Under the pieces are notes generated by a model. That model searched no databases. It was not told where the DNA came from and was given only the letters and a program-made list of their open reading frames with translations. 50,231 bases of DNA from Paenibacillus brevis (GTDB lineage Bacteria > Bacillota > Bacilli > Paenibacillales > Paenibacillaceae), in contig NZ_JAHLQJ010000027.1 of assembly GCF_018919145.1 (NCBI RefSeq), positions 1 through 50,231 of the forward strand, given 5' to 3'. Within the stretch, counting starts at the first letter, position 1; each line of letters begins with the position of its first letter. A program made the position numbers and the translations under genes. Below are positions 8,752-16,842 of the stretch, piece by piece.

Positions 8752-10206
8752 TTATAGACCAAGGTACTCCTTGATTCCAGCTACGATTCCCTCCGCAACT
8801 CTCTGTTGGAAAGCCTCCGTATACATTACCGCTTCATCATTAGCATTACTCAAATAACCTGCTTCCAGCAGAACTGCCGGCATTGTCGTCTCCCGTGTCA
8901 CATGAAGGCTGCTGTATCTGACTTTACGATCTGTAAGTCCAGTCGCCGCTACAAGATGCTTATGCATCACGTTGGCAAACGGAATGCTATCGTCACGTGT
9001 ATAATACGTTTCAGAACCTGTAACGTTGCTTTTTCCTTCGATACTATTGCCATGAACCGATACAAACAGCGTCGCATTCAGATCATTAGCGATCTTCACG
9101 CGATCCTGCAAGCTCATTGTCACGTCGGTAGAACGCGTCAGCACAAAATCAAATTCGGTCTCTTGCTTAAGAAGCTGCTCTACTTTAAGAATTACAGCCA
9201 GAGTAAAATCCTTTTCCTGTCTCTTAGTAAGACTAATCGCGCCTGGTTGGCTGCCGCCATGCCCGGCATCAATAACAACAAGCGGTCTGCCGGAACCTGT
9301 AGCCGGGTAACCAGACACAGCAGTCAAATCAACGGTAAACAGGTCCGTCCCATCGATATTCATTTGATATTCAACCCGATGATTCAAGTCAACCACAATT
9401 CGAATCGTTGAAGTCGCCTGATCAAAGATGGAATAACGCACCTGCGATACATCCGGATAATCCGCTACTGCAAAGGCACCGTTATTGGATACATCCAAAG
9501 GCAGCAAAGAAGCGAAGCTATCCGAAAACGCGGCGTTCGGAATGTCCACAACCAAACGATCAGGACCGCTCAGCAGGAAGACGTTGGGCTTAACTCCCGG
9601 ATCTGCAGAAACCATCAGTCTGTTACCGCTGAAGCTGATCCCGTATATGTAAGACTTTACCTGTTGCTCAGGAGTACTATTCTCAGTTCCCGTAGTTGGC
9701 GGAACAATTTCAGAGGAGCCGTTCTCCGGTGGCTGATTCCCCATGCCCGGTTGGACTTCACCGCCCGAGCCGTCGCTCGATGTGGTCAGATAAGCCGATT
9801 TGGTCTGATTATCCCAGCTGACGGTCAAGCCTGTCTGCTCGCCGACAAATCGGAGCGGAACCAATGTGACACTATTCTGAATAATCGGAGGAGCTGCCAG
9901 CTTAACAGTTGTTCCGTTCACGACTGCTTCACTATGATCTACCTTTAAATTCAACGTATTCGTACCTTGGACAATGGTAATCGTCTTGGTGCTCTGATCC
10001 CACTCAACCTCATAACCCAAGCTTTCGACAATGACTCTTAAAGGAACGACTGTGCTGCCGTTAACAACCCCGGCTTTGGCCTGCTCCGGCTGCTCCAGCT
10101 CAACCCCGTCCAAATAAATATGGGTATCCCCTGATGCCGCATTCGATAGACTTGGAAATGCGAGGAAACAAAATAGTAATGCGATCAGACATCCGATTTT
10201 TTTCAT
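8752..10206 (-). CDS. Exported N-acetylmuramoyl-L-alanine amidase (Amidase_3), copy 2
   Basis: The protein has 484 residues from the ATG at 10206 (GGTAGGGA upstream); a longer frame to 10266 would place 20 residues before the signal peptide and is less likely. The signal ends near residue 24 (SNAA). The domain order matches copy 1: two copper-amine-oxidase-N-like domains (~28-140), a Gly/Pro/Ser linker (143-183), an AMIN-type domain (~186-296) and Amidase_3 (~308-484). Zinc and catalytic residues are His316, Glu331, His385 and Glu448. It differs from copy 1 in that the usual SIHAN is SVHGNS and LLECGY is LLEAGY. It heads the second cassette, followed by GerMN copy 2. Confidence 0.95.
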   Translation of the reverse strand: MKKIGCLIALLFCFLAFPSLSNAASGDTHIYLDGVELEQPEQAKAGVVNGSTVVPLRVIVESLGYEVEWDQSTKTITIVQGTNTLNLKVDHSEAVVNGTTVKLAAPPIIQNSVTLVPLRFVGEQTGLTVSWDNQTKSAYLTTSSDGSGGEVQPGMGNQPPENGSSEIVPPTTGTENSTPEQQVKSYIYGISFSGNRLMVSADPGVKPNVFLLSGPDRLVVDIPNAAFSDSFASLLPLDVSNNGAFAVADYPDVSQVRYSIFDQATSTIRIVVDLNHRVEYQMNIDGTDLFTVDLTAVSGYPATGSGRPLVVIDAGHGGSQPGAISLTKRQEKDFTLAVILKVEQLLKQETEFDFVLTRSTDVTMSLQDRVKIANDLNATLFVSVHGNSIEGKSNVTGSETYYTRDDSIPFANVMHKHLVAATGLTDRKVRYSSLHVTRETTMPAVLLEAGYLSNANDEAVMYTEAFQQRVAEGIVAGIKEYLGL

Positions 10207-10266
10207 TCTGATATCCCTACCAATCTCGTAATTTACCGGACTTGGCTCCATATAGAACCATGGCAA

Positions 10267-10529
10267 TGAACCGACAACAACCTACAGTAAATATTACTAA
10301 TTGCTTCCATAATATCAGAAAATCTGCCTGACTGATAGACTTATATTTTCATAGAAGAACAAAAACAGACAATCACCGATAGTTCGCTTAAGTTCATAGA
10401 CATAGAGATGGAGACGATTGCTCTTAGAGGCAGAACTATGTGAAAATGCTATATAAGTTGAACTAAAAAAGCTGGCGGAAAGTTGATAGTGTGAAATATA
10501 TAGTGAACCTTTCAAGGTGGTGATAGCAA
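10267..10529. other. Intergenic region between amidase copy 2 and the HIT gene
   Basis: This 263-bp AT-rich divergent spacer must contain promoters for the amidase (minus) and the HIT gene (plus). I see no convincing consensus hexamer pair, structured RNA or coding frame. A strong AAGGTGGTGA ribosome site for the HIT gene lies at its right end. Confidence 0.4.
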
Positions 10530-10928
10530 ATGATGAAGGATTGTCCTCTTTGTCGGCTCGAGTTAATTAAGCAGCAACAGCTTGTCATTCGGAATGAACA
10601 TTGCATCTTTCTTCAAACCCCTCAGGAGGTATTGACCGGTTCAGGGTTGATCGTTCCTATTCAGCATCGTGAGACGGTATTCGATTTAACTGAAACGGAA
10701 TGGTCTTCAACCTTTTCCCTATTGCATGAAGTAAAGGCTTATCTGGACGAGAAGCATCAGCCTCAAGGATATAACATTGGTTGGAACTGTCACCCTGTCG
10801 GAGGCCAGCACATCATGCACGCACATTTGCATGTGATTCCTCGATTCCGGGATGAGCCTTATGCGGGCAAGGGAATTCGGCATTGGTTGAAAAGTATGGC
10901 CAATAAGCGAGATATCCAGACTACATAA
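10530..10928 (+). CDS. HIT-family hydrolase
   Basis: This 132-residue protein has the histidine-triad signature with His97, His99 and His101 (HAHLHVIPR). HIT proteins hydrolyse nucleoside phosphoramidates, ApnA-type dinucleotides or related alpha-phosphate bonds. N-terminal CPLC (Cys5, Cys8) resembles the zinc-binding CxxC of many bacterial HIT proteins. Length and layout fit the family. It is a single-gene plus-strand unit preceded by AAGGTGGTGA and followed by a bidirectional terminator that it shares with leuD. The substrate cannot be inferred. Confidence 0.92.
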   Translation: MMKDCPLCRLELIKQQQLVIRNEHCIFLQTPQEVLTGSGLIVPIQHRETVFDLTETEWSSTFSLLHEVKAYLDEKHQPQGYNIGWNCHPVGGQHIMHAHLHVIPRFRDEPYAGKGIRHWLKSMANKRDIQTT

Positions 10929-10972
10929 AAAGAGGGATTCTCAAAAATCATCGTAGCATTAGAGAACAAACT

Positions 10973-11035
10973 AAAAAAGTTGAGCTAGTAACGAGGTCCT
11001 TACCAGACCTTGCGTTTTCTCGCTCAACTTTTTAT
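10973..11035. terminator. Bidirectional terminator between HIT gene and leuD
   Basis: Long arms AAAAAGTTGAGC and GCTCAACTTTTT enclose a loop with an inner GGTC/GACC pair. A-rich and T-rich flanks on both sides make it usable by the plus-strand HIT gene and the minus-strand leuCD unit, whose stop codons flank it. Confidence 0.88.
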
Positions 11036-11093
11036 TTTGGGGCTTACTAGACAGCACCCTCTTCTCTTAATTAGTTACTCAGTCAGTAACCCG

Positions 11094-11693
11094 CTACACA
11101 GTTTGAGCAAATTTCTTCTGCTCGTAAGCGGAGATCAGATCCTCATGCTGAAGAGTCAAGCCGATGTCATCCAGCCCTTGGAGCAGGAATTGTCGGCGGT
11201 GCTCGTCAAGATCAAAATCCAGATCGAGACCGTAATCGTCGGTCAGTTTCTTACTTTCCAAATCGACGTGCAACTGATAGCCTTCGTGTGCTGCCGTACG
11301 TCGGAACAGTTCTTCCACCTGCTCTTCGGATAACTTAATCGGCAGAATCCCGTTCTTGAAGCAGTTGTTGTAGAATATATCAGCGAACGATGGCGCAATT
11401 ACTGAGCGGAAGCCATAGTCCAGAATCGCCCAAGGAGCGTGTTCCCGGGAAGAGCCGCAGCCGAAGTTCACGCGGGAGATCAGAACGGATGCTCCTTCAT
11501 AACGCGGCTTATTCAGCTCGAATTCCGGATTGACATTCCCCTCGGTATCAAAACGCCACTCATAGAACAGGAATTGCCCAAAGCCTGTGCGTTCGATCCG
11601 CTTCAAAAACTGTTTAGGTATAATAGCGTCAGTGTCCACGTTAACCCGGTCAACCGGACCGACGATGCCTGTCATTTTTTTAAATGCTTCCAT
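11094..11693 (-). CDS. leuD: 3-isopropylmalate dehydratase small subunit
   Basis: The 199-residue swivel subunit of isopropylmalate isomerase interconverts 2- and 3-isopropylmalate in leucine synthesis together with LeuC. Typical motifs are DTDAIIPKQFLKRIERTGFG, GCGSSREHAPWA and NNCFKNGILPI. It starts 21 bp after the leuC stop with an AGAGGAAGAGG ribosome site. The leuA and leuB genes are not in this window, so leuCD here stands apart from the rest of the pathway. Confidence 0.97.
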   Translation of the reverse strand: MEAFKKMTGIVGPVDRVNVDTDAIIPKQFLKRIERTGFGQFLFYEWRFDTEGNVNPEFELNKPRYEGASVLISRVNFGCGSSREHAPWAILDYGFRSVIAPSFADIFYNNCFKNGILPIKLSEEQVEELFRRTAAHEGYQLHVDLESKKLTDDYGLDLDFDLDEHRRQFLLQGLDDIGLTLQHEDLISAYEQKKFAQTV

Positions 11694-11714
11694 AGTCCTC
11701 TTCCTCTCTTTCGC

Positions 11715-13139
11715 TTAGCTTACGACTTCGCTCTTGATATTCCATTCGCGCACATCCACGAACCGTCCTTTAATCGCAGCCGCCGCAGCCATAGCCGGGG
11801 AGACGAGATGCGTTCTGCCGCCGCGTCCCTGACGACCTTCGAAGTTCCGGTTGGAGGTTGACGCACAGCGTTGTCCAGGCTGGAGTACATCGGGATTCAT
11901 CGCAAGACACATACTGCATCCAGCTTCACGCCATTCAAAGCCTGCCTCCTTGAATACTTGATCCAAGCCTTCCTTCTCTGCCTGAATCTTGACGCGGCCA
12001 GAGCCGGGAACGACAATTGCCGTCACTTTATCCGATACCTTGTAGCCCTTGGCAACTGCCGCAGCTGCGCGCAGATCCTCAATCCGGCCGTTGGTGCAAG
12101 AACCGATAAATACATAATCAATCTCAATATCTGTCATCGCTGTTCCAGGCTCAAGTCCCATATATTCCAGTGCTTTCTCTGCAGCTTTACGTTCATTATC
12201 ACTAGTAAAATCAGACGGATTCGGCACGCGGTCCGTAATGCTTGTGCCCATACCCGGGCTGGTTCCCCAGGTAACCTGCGGAATCAGAGAATCCACATCG
12301 AACAAGACTACACGGTCATACTCCGCACCCTCATCTGTCGTCAGTTGCTTCCACTGTGCAACAGCCTGTTCGAAGCTGTCTCCTTGAGGAACATGCTGCC
12401 GTCCGCGCAAATAATTAAAGGTCGTCTCGTCAGGCGCGATCAATCCTGCTCTTGCGCCGCCTTCGATCGACATGTTGCACACCGTCATGCGTTCTTCCAT
12501 GGACAGCTCGGTGATCGCTTCACCGGTATACTCGATAACATATCCGGTAGCAAAGTCCGTACCATACTGTGCGATGACACCCAGAATCATATCCTTCGCA
12601 GTTACTCCGGGCTTACGCTTACCGACGAATCTCACTTCCAGGGTCTTGGCTTTCGCTTGCTGCAAACATTGCGTAGCAAGCACGTGTTCAACCTCGCTCG
12701 TTCCTATCCCGAAGGCCAGTGCGCCGAATGCGCCATGTGTGGAGGTGTGGCTGTCTCCGCATACGATTGTCTTGCCCGGATGGGTCAGACCGAGTTCAGG
12801 CCCCATAACGTGAACTACCCCTTGGTCAATCGTATCGAGATCGTAAAGGGTTACGCCAAAATCGCGGCAGTTCTGCGACAAGGTGTCGATCTGCTGCTTG
12901 GAGATTGGGTCAGAAATGTTGTAGCGGTCTTTGGTAGGAACGTTGTGGTCCATAGTCGCAAAGGTCAGCTCTGGACGGCGCACCTTGCGCCCGCTCAGGC
13001 GAAGTCCCTCAAAGGCTTGAGGAGATGTGACCTCGTGAACGAGATGCAAATCGATATACAAAATGCTCGGTTTGCCTTCTTCTTGATAGATTACGTGATT
13101 GTCCCAGATTTTTTCATACATCGTCTTTTTAGTAGTCAT
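11715..13139 (-). CDS. leuC: 3-isopropylmalate dehydratase large subunit
   Basis: Aconitase-family catalytic subunit with a [4Fe-4S] cluster; 474 residues from the ATG at 13139, where a GGGG site lies 8 bases upstream (a GTG at 13148 overlaps that site). Cluster motifs are IGSCTNGRIEDLRAA and CSMCLAMNPD; the substrate region GDSHTSTHGAFGALAFGIGTSEVEH is intact. It is co-transcribed with leuD. The upstream region holds a predicted promoter and a LysR-type box (13237-13251), so regulation by a LysR protein is likely. The gene is divergent from nirK. Confidence 0.97.
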   Translation of the reverse strand: MTTKKTMYEKIWDNHVIYQEEGKPSILYIDLHLVHEVTSPQAFEGLRLSGRKVRRPELTFATMDHNVPTKDRYNISDPISKQQIDTLSQNCRDFGVTLYDLDTIDQGVVHVMGPELGLTHPGKTIVCGDSHTSTHGAFGALAFGIGTSEVEHVLATQCLQQAKAKTLEVRFVGKRKPGVTAKDMILGVIAQYGTDFATGYVIEYTGEAITELSMEERMTVCNMSIEGGARAGLIAPDETTFNYLRGRQHVPQGDSFEQAVAQWKQLTTDEGAEYDRVVLFDVDSLIPQVTWGTSPGMGTSITDRVPNPSDFTSDNERKAAEKALEYMGLEPGTAMTDIEIDYVFIGSCTNGRIEDLRAAAAVAKGYKVSDKVTAIVVPGSGRVKIQAEKEGLDQVFKEAGFEWREAGCSMCLAMNPDVLQPGQRCASTSNRNFEGRQGRGGRTHLVSPAMAAAAAIKGRFVDVREWNIKSEVVS

Positions 13140-13185
13140 ATCATTCACCCCATACCGAAATTATCGGACATTGCTTATTGAAATA

Positions 13186-13215
13186 AATATATCACGCCTC
13201 TTGTCATAGTTCCAA
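13186..13215 (-). promoter_or_regulatory. Predicted leuC promoter
   Basis: On minus, TTGGAA (13215-13210), an 18-bp spacer and TATATT (13191-13186) give a predicted start near 13179, about 40 bases before the leuC ATG. The -35 is weak, as expected for an activator-dependent promoter. Confidence 0.5.
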
Positions 13216-13236
13216 GATATAATAACTATAGCTTTG

Positions 13237-13251
13237 ATAGGATTGCCCTAT
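13237..13251. promoter_or_regulatory. LysR-type operator ATAGG-N5-CCTAT upstream of leuC
   Basis: A perfect 5-bp inverted repeat, ATAGG-ATTGC-CCTAT, contains the T-N11-A core of LysR-type sites. Its centre is 65 bp upstream of the predicted leuC start, the usual recognition-site position for LysR activators. The same arms occur upstream of the lysR gene at 18313-18327. Confidence 0.65.
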
Positions 13252-13370
13252 AAGATGGTGTTCAGGACGTCATCATGAAACAACAGTTTATCGGGGCAGA
13301 TTGAGCGAGCTAAGGATTCTCGGCGAGTCAATCAAGGAATGTGTGGCGAAAATAAGAACGTATTTAAGAA

Positions 13371-13386
13371 TGTGCTTCCAGTCACA
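13371..13386. promoter_or_regulatory. FNR/CRP-type box upstream of nirK
   Basis: TGTGC-TTCCAG-TCACA is one mismatch from the Bacillus FNR / CRP palindrome TGTGA-N6-TCACA. A start 41.5 bp downstream of its centre would be near 13420, and TATGCT at 13408-13413 is then exactly in the -10 position (class II geometry). A nearly identical box, with the same TTCCAG spacer, lies before the CuA lipoprotein gene. Confidence 0.7.
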
Positions 13387-13452
13387 AAAGCTCTGTGAAA
13401 AAAATCATATGCTCATTTCAGAATTCCATTGCGTTAAGAGGTGCTGCGAACG

Positions 13453-14439
13453 ATGAAGAAATACGCAAAGCCCGCTTTCTTAATTATATCTTGCATGATT
13501 GTTGTTTTCGCCGTTTGGAGTTCCTCATCCCCCGTTGAGCAGGAATCAACGGCTGAAGAGCCGGAGATTCAACACATGAATCAACCGCCGGTTGAACCGG
13601 TGATCCAGCGCGAAGGACATATCGTCAGCATCGAAATGACCGCCCAGGTCACGGATGTAGAAATATCGGAAGGCGTATTCTATAATGCCTGGACCTTTAA
13701 CGGAACCGTACCGGGTCCCGTCATCCGGGTGAAAGAAGGAGACACACTCAACTTTACATTGAAAAACATGGATCCGGACATGCCGCACTCCATGGATTTT
13801 CACGCCGTCCATGCCGCGCCGAGCAAAAAGTTTATCGACGTTATGCCGACGGAGCAAGGCACCTTCACCTATCCGGCTTCAACGCCAGGCGTATTTATGT
13901 ATCACTGCGGTACGAGTCCTGTCTTGCTGCATGTAGCCAACGGGATGTACGGCACAATTATCGTGGAGCCGAAAAACGGTTATCCTTCTGATTCCTTGGT
14001 AGACCGGGAATATACGATCGTCCAGAGCGAATGGTACAGAGAACACGACGAGGAAGCTTTTTTGGATGAAAATCCCGAATACGTCGTATTTAATGGCGAC
14101 GACTTTACGTTGAAGCAACATCCGCTGCTCGCTAAAGTCGGAGATACGGTTCGTCTTTACGTCACGAATGTCGGGCCGAACGAAGTCTCTTCCTTCCACG
14201 TCGTGGGTACTACCATGGATCAGGTATACCTTGACGGTAATCCGAAAAACGTACTTTACGGCATGCAAACGGTCCTCCTTCCTTCCGGCGGGGCGGCAGT
14301 CGTTGAGGTCACCTTGACCGAAGAAGGAGATTATCCGATTTTGACGCATCAGCTTAACGACGCTTCCAAGGGAGCGATCGCTATTTTAAGAGTAACAAAA
14401 GATGGCCAAGACAATCACGAGCCGACAATGAATCATTAA
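13453..14439 (+). CDS. nirK: Copper-containing nitrite reductase
   Basis: This is a two-cupredoxin-domain enzyme that reduces nitrite to nitric oxide; 328 residues from the ATG at 13453 (AGAGGTG upstream; an in-frame GTG at 13441 overlaps that site). An N-terminal hydrophobic segment (8-21) anchors or exports it. Type 1 copper ligands are His112, Cys152, His160 and Met165; type 2 ligands are His117, His151 and His299; catalytic Asp115 and His249 are both present. The short CGTSPVLLHVANGMYG loop is like Bacillus/Geobacillus NirK. It heads a four-gene plus-strand cluster and carries an FNR-type box at 13371. A related non-nitrite multicopper oxidase is possible, but the full ligand set argues for NirK. 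Confidence 0.9.
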   Translation: MKKYAKPAFLIISCMIVVFAVWSSSSPVEQESTAEEPEIQHMNQPPVEPVIQREGHIVSIEMTAQVTDVEISEGVFYNAWTFNGTVPGPVIRVKEGDTLNFTLKNMDPDMPHSMDFHAVHAAPSKKFIDVMPTEQGTFTYPASTPGVFMYHCGTSPVLLHVANGMYGTIIVEPKNGYPSDSLVDREYTIVQSEWYREHDEEAFLDENPEYVVFNGDDFTLKQHPLLAKVGDTVRLYVTNVGPNEVSSFHVVGTTMDQVYLDGNPKNVLYGMQTVLLPSGGAAVVEVTLTEEGDYPILTHQLNDASKGAIAILRVTKDGQDNHEPTMNH

Positions 14440-14462
14440 CTCAAAACAAGAGGTGAGTTCAA

Positions 14463-15017
14463 GTGGATAAGCAAAATGCCAAAATTGTTGAACTGGACGT
14501 AAGAGAACAGCTTCGCAACAAGCTGGAGCCTTTTCAGCTTATTATGGATACCGTGAAAACACTCGGTCAGGATGATATTTTCGTGCTGCATGCTACCTTT
14601 AAGCCAACACCGTTGCTCGGCTTTCTGAAGATGAAGGGATATGTCTCCAAGTGTGTACAGCAAGATAAAGAACACTGGATCACTACATTTGTTAACAAAA
14701 AGAATAAGCAGTGGCTGGAGGATTCTGATGATGACACCGGCGCAAAGTCTGCCTCAGCGAATCGGGAACGGAGTCGGAGTGCTTCAGATAGCGACGGTCC
14801 GAAAGTGATCGAGCTGGATAACCGCGGCCTGGAACCGCCGCAGCCAATGGTTCGCACGCTTGCCGCGCTTGACCGCTCCCGTCCGGGAGACGTGGTGAAG
14901 ATTCACAATGACCGCGTACCCGTATTTTTGATCGAGGAACTGAACACCTTGGGATGCTCCTTTACCGTGGAGGATCAGCCGGACGGATCGGCAAAAGTAA
15001 CTATTACAAAAGCTTAG
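14463..15017 (+). CDS. Double DUF2249-domain protein
   Basis: The 184-residue cytoplasmic protein starts at GTG with AGAGGTGAG 9 bases upstream. Two DUF2249 units are visible: about 4-80 (VELDVREQLRNKLEPFQLI ... FLKMKGY) and about 110-182 (VIELDNRGLEPPQPMVRTL ... LGCSFTVED), joined by a Ser/Arg/Asp-rich linker. DUF2249 is a small TusA/SirA-like fold often found next to nitric-oxide or hemerythrin-like genes; its biochemical role is unknown. It lies 23 bp after nirK and 12 bp before the membrane protein gene, so it is in one operon. The linkage suggests a role in handling NO or in cofactor repair. Confidence 0.85.
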   Translation: MDKQNAKIVELDVREQLRNKLEPFQLIMDTVKTLGQDDIFVLHATFKPTPLLGFLKMKGYVSKCVQQDKEHWITTFVNKKNKQWLEDSDDDTGAKSASANRERSRSASDSDGPKVIELDNRGLEPPQPMVRTLAALDRSRPGDVVKIHNDRVPVFLIEELNTLGCSFTVEDQPDGSAKVTITKA

Positions 15018-15029
15018 GGGGAATTAGCC

Positions 15030-16274
15030 TTGAATGCTTCGATATCCCGTCTCCCCTTTCTATTTATATTGACCGGAATCTTTGGCTTCATCCTGTTTCA
15101 TGTTACATCGATCATGTCGCTTACCGGGTGGATTGGCAAGGGAATTCGAGGACCGACTGGATGGTTCCATGTTCATCTGTTCGTCCTGGGATGGGCGACG
15201 ATGCTGGCGATGGGGGCCATTTATCAGCTGATTAATGTGATTCTACAATCGAAGATATACAGCGAGCGGCTTGGCTACGCCCACTATTTCCTGTTTACAT
15301 TCGGGCTGTTCGGGCTCCTGTTTGGCTTCATTCAAGGGGAAATCGCATGGATCGCCGGGTTTGCCACCCTTGCCTTTGCAGGCATTGTTGCTTTTGTATG
15401 GAATATGGCGATGACCTTGCTGAGTGCAGGCAAGTGGGATCCCATTACGATCAGCACTGCATGTGCCGTGTTCTATCTGTTATTAACCGGAATTAGCGGC
15501 ATGTCTATGGGCATTGACTTTGGCACCGGATTTTTGGGCGAGGCGCATGAAAACTTTTTCCGGGCCCATATCTTCCTCGGAACTTTGGGATGGTTCGGCT
15601 TGCTGATTACCGGATTCAGTTACAAATTGCTGCCCATGTTTTATCTGTCCCATGATTATGATACGCGTCTTCAGTATGTCACTTTGATCTTGTGGAATGC
15701 CGGCGTGGTTACTGGAGCGGTGTCTCTCCTGTTCGGCACAAGTCTATGGGTAACCTGCGGTGCCCTGGCGCTCATCGTGCTGGCACTGATCAGCTACAAC
15801 ATTCATCTCCTGCAAATCCGGAGCAAGCGGCATAAACGAACGCCCGGTGCAGGCATTGCCTGGACCATTTATGGAAATCAATTGTTTGCTGTATTTGCCC
15901 TGGCACTGCTAATCAAATTGCTCGGATCGCCGGAGCAGCTGATGACGACCAAAATGATGCTGATGATCGGCTGGTTTTATTTGAACTGCTGGGTGTCCTT
16001 CATGGTCCTGTGCTATGCTTCCAAAATCGTACCGTTCCTGTGGTGGACCCATAAATATGGAAAATTGGTAGGCAAACCGGGAACTCCGGTCATGGCCGAT
16101 CTATTGAACGACCGGAAAGCAAATCTGGGTTTGATACTGATTGCTTGCTCGAACCTGGCCGTCCTTGCCGGAATCGGATTGGATTCACCGGTCATGATCG
16201 CAATCTGCGGCACGGTTTTCTCACTGGTGTCGCTGGCATATATATCGCTAATTGCCCTTGTCTTTTCCCGATAA
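15030..16274 (+). CDS. Polytopic NnrS / heme-copper-oxidase-like membrane protein
   Basis: The 414-residue, highly hydrophobic protein has about 12 predicted helices and starts at TTG with AGGGGGA upstream. Conserved histidines lie inside membrane segments (GWFHVHLFVLGWATM; FFRAHIFLGTLGWFG), as in heme-binding oxidase subunit I or NnrS proteins. It is too short and diverged for me to call it a functional oxidase: I do not see the full CuB histidine set. Proteins of this type accompany nirK in Bacillales. Possible roles are heme/copper protein assembly, NO sensing or protection, or electron input to NirK. Confidence 0.75.
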   Translation: MNASISRLPFLFILTGIFGFILFHVTSIMSLTGWIGKGIRGPTGWFHVHLFVLGWATMLAMGAIYQLINVILQSKIYSERLGYAHYFLFTFGLFGLLFGFIQGEIAWIAGFATLAFAGIVAFVWNMAMTLLSAGKWDPITISTACAVFYLLLTGISGMSMGIDFGTGFLGEAHENFFRAHIFLGTLGWFGLLITGFSYKLLPMFYLSHDYDTRLQYVTLILWNAGVVTGAVSLLFGTSLWVTCGALALIVLALISYNIHLLQIRSKRHKRTPGAGIAWTIYGNQLFAVFALALLIKLLGSPEQLMTTKMMLMIGWFYLNCWVSFMVLCYASKIVPFLWWTHKYGKLVGKPGTPVMADLLNDRKANLGLILIACSNLAVLAGIGLDSPVMIAICGTVFSLVSLAYISLIALVFSR

Positions 16275-16302
16275 TTATTAATCCTATTGGAGGTTGAATT
16301 AC

Positions 16303-16599
16303 ATGGATCGCACACAGTTTATTCGTGAGTTGCTGAAGGATGTTTACGACCCTGAGCTTGGCGTAAATATCGTCGATCTGGGACTCGTATTCGATATCCG
16401 GGACCAAGGAGATTCCGTCTATGTCCAAATGACGCTGACGACGCCAGGGTGCCCGATGCACGACACCATTGTCGGCGGCGTACGGCGTGTGCTGGAGGAT
16501 AACCTCGGTATTTCCGAGGTGGAGGTGGAGCTCGTCTGGGAGCCGCGCTGGTCACCGCATATGATGTCCGAAGATGCCAAGCGGGAGCTGGGCTTTTGA
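16303..16599 (+). CDS. MIP18/DUF59-family iron-sulfur assembly factor
   Basis: It has 98 residues from the ATG at 16303, with GGAGG about 9 bases upstream (an in-frame TTG lies at 16294). The family pattern is complete: VYDPELGVNIVDLGLVF at the start, then LTTPGCPMHDTIVGGV with the conserved Cys, then VELVWEPRWSPHMMSEDAK. Such proteins (SufT, PaaD-like) help load Fe-S clusters. It is the last gene of the nirK cluster. Its presence suggests a metal-centre maturation step in this pathway, although NirK itself is a copper enzyme. Confidence 0.9.
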   Translation: MDRTQFIRELLKDVYDPELGVNIVDLGLVFDIRDQGDSVYVQMTLTTPGCPMHDTIVGGVRRVLEDNLGISEVEVELVWEPRWSPHMMSEDAKRELGF

Positions 16600-16605
16600 A
16601 GAGGT

Positions 16606-16766
16606 GTTCAAAAAGTCAGCTTTTGATCACGAAGGTAATACAGAAGCATATTCGGCATCGAATCTTGAATTCAGTCAGGCTTTCCGGTGCTCACGTAGGT
16701 TTTGCTCCGCTCCTCAAACCCGACTTCATCTAACCTTCTGGATGCTGAAAATCCGACTCTTTTAAC
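16606..16766. repeat. 161-bp element with imperfect terminal inverted repeats
   Basis: The left end GTTCAAAAAGTCAGCTTTT and the inverted right end GTTAAAAGAGTCGGATTTT match over about 25 bp, with no open gene between. The left end also resembles 26828-26856 (TTCAAGAAGTCGGCTTTT then GAAGGTA). This looks like a non-coding, MITE-like or REP-like dispersed repeat of Paenibacillus type. It starts 7 bp after the DUF59 stop. Confidence 0.6.
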
Positions 16767-16781
16767 TCGCATTTGAATAGG

Positions 16782-16831
16782 AAAAAGCGTGAGTGATGAA
16801 GGAATTTGAGCCTTCGTTACTCACGCTTTTC
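16782..16831. terminator. Bidirectional terminator between DUF59 gene and CuA gene
   Basis: Arms AAAAGCGTGAGT/ACTCACGCTTTT with an inner GAAGG/CCTTC stem and A/T flanks on both sides. It can end both the plus-strand nirK cluster and the minus-strand CuA gene. Confidence 0.9.
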
Positions 16832-16842
16832 AATATATTCAT

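Noticed and set aside
11871..13181. Plus-strand open frame of 436 codons
   Set aside because: It lies opposite leuC, whose motifs are complete; the translation is Cys/His/Arg-rich and has no recognisable domain. It is an antisense shadow.
13382..13398. Palindrome TCACA-AAAGCTC-TGTGA before nirK
   Set aside because: The half-sites are in the reverse order for an FNR/CRP box and the spacing is 7; the overlapping TGTGC-N6-TCACA at 13371 explains the region better and is repeated at the CuA promoter.
14436..14675. Minus open frame of 79 codons opposite the DUF2249 gene
   Set aside because: Antisense shadow; the plus-strand gene has a ribosome site and two domain copies.
16574..16765. Plus open frame of 63 codons
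   Set aside because: It is almost entirely the inverted-repeat element and overlaps the end of the DUF59 gene in another frame.
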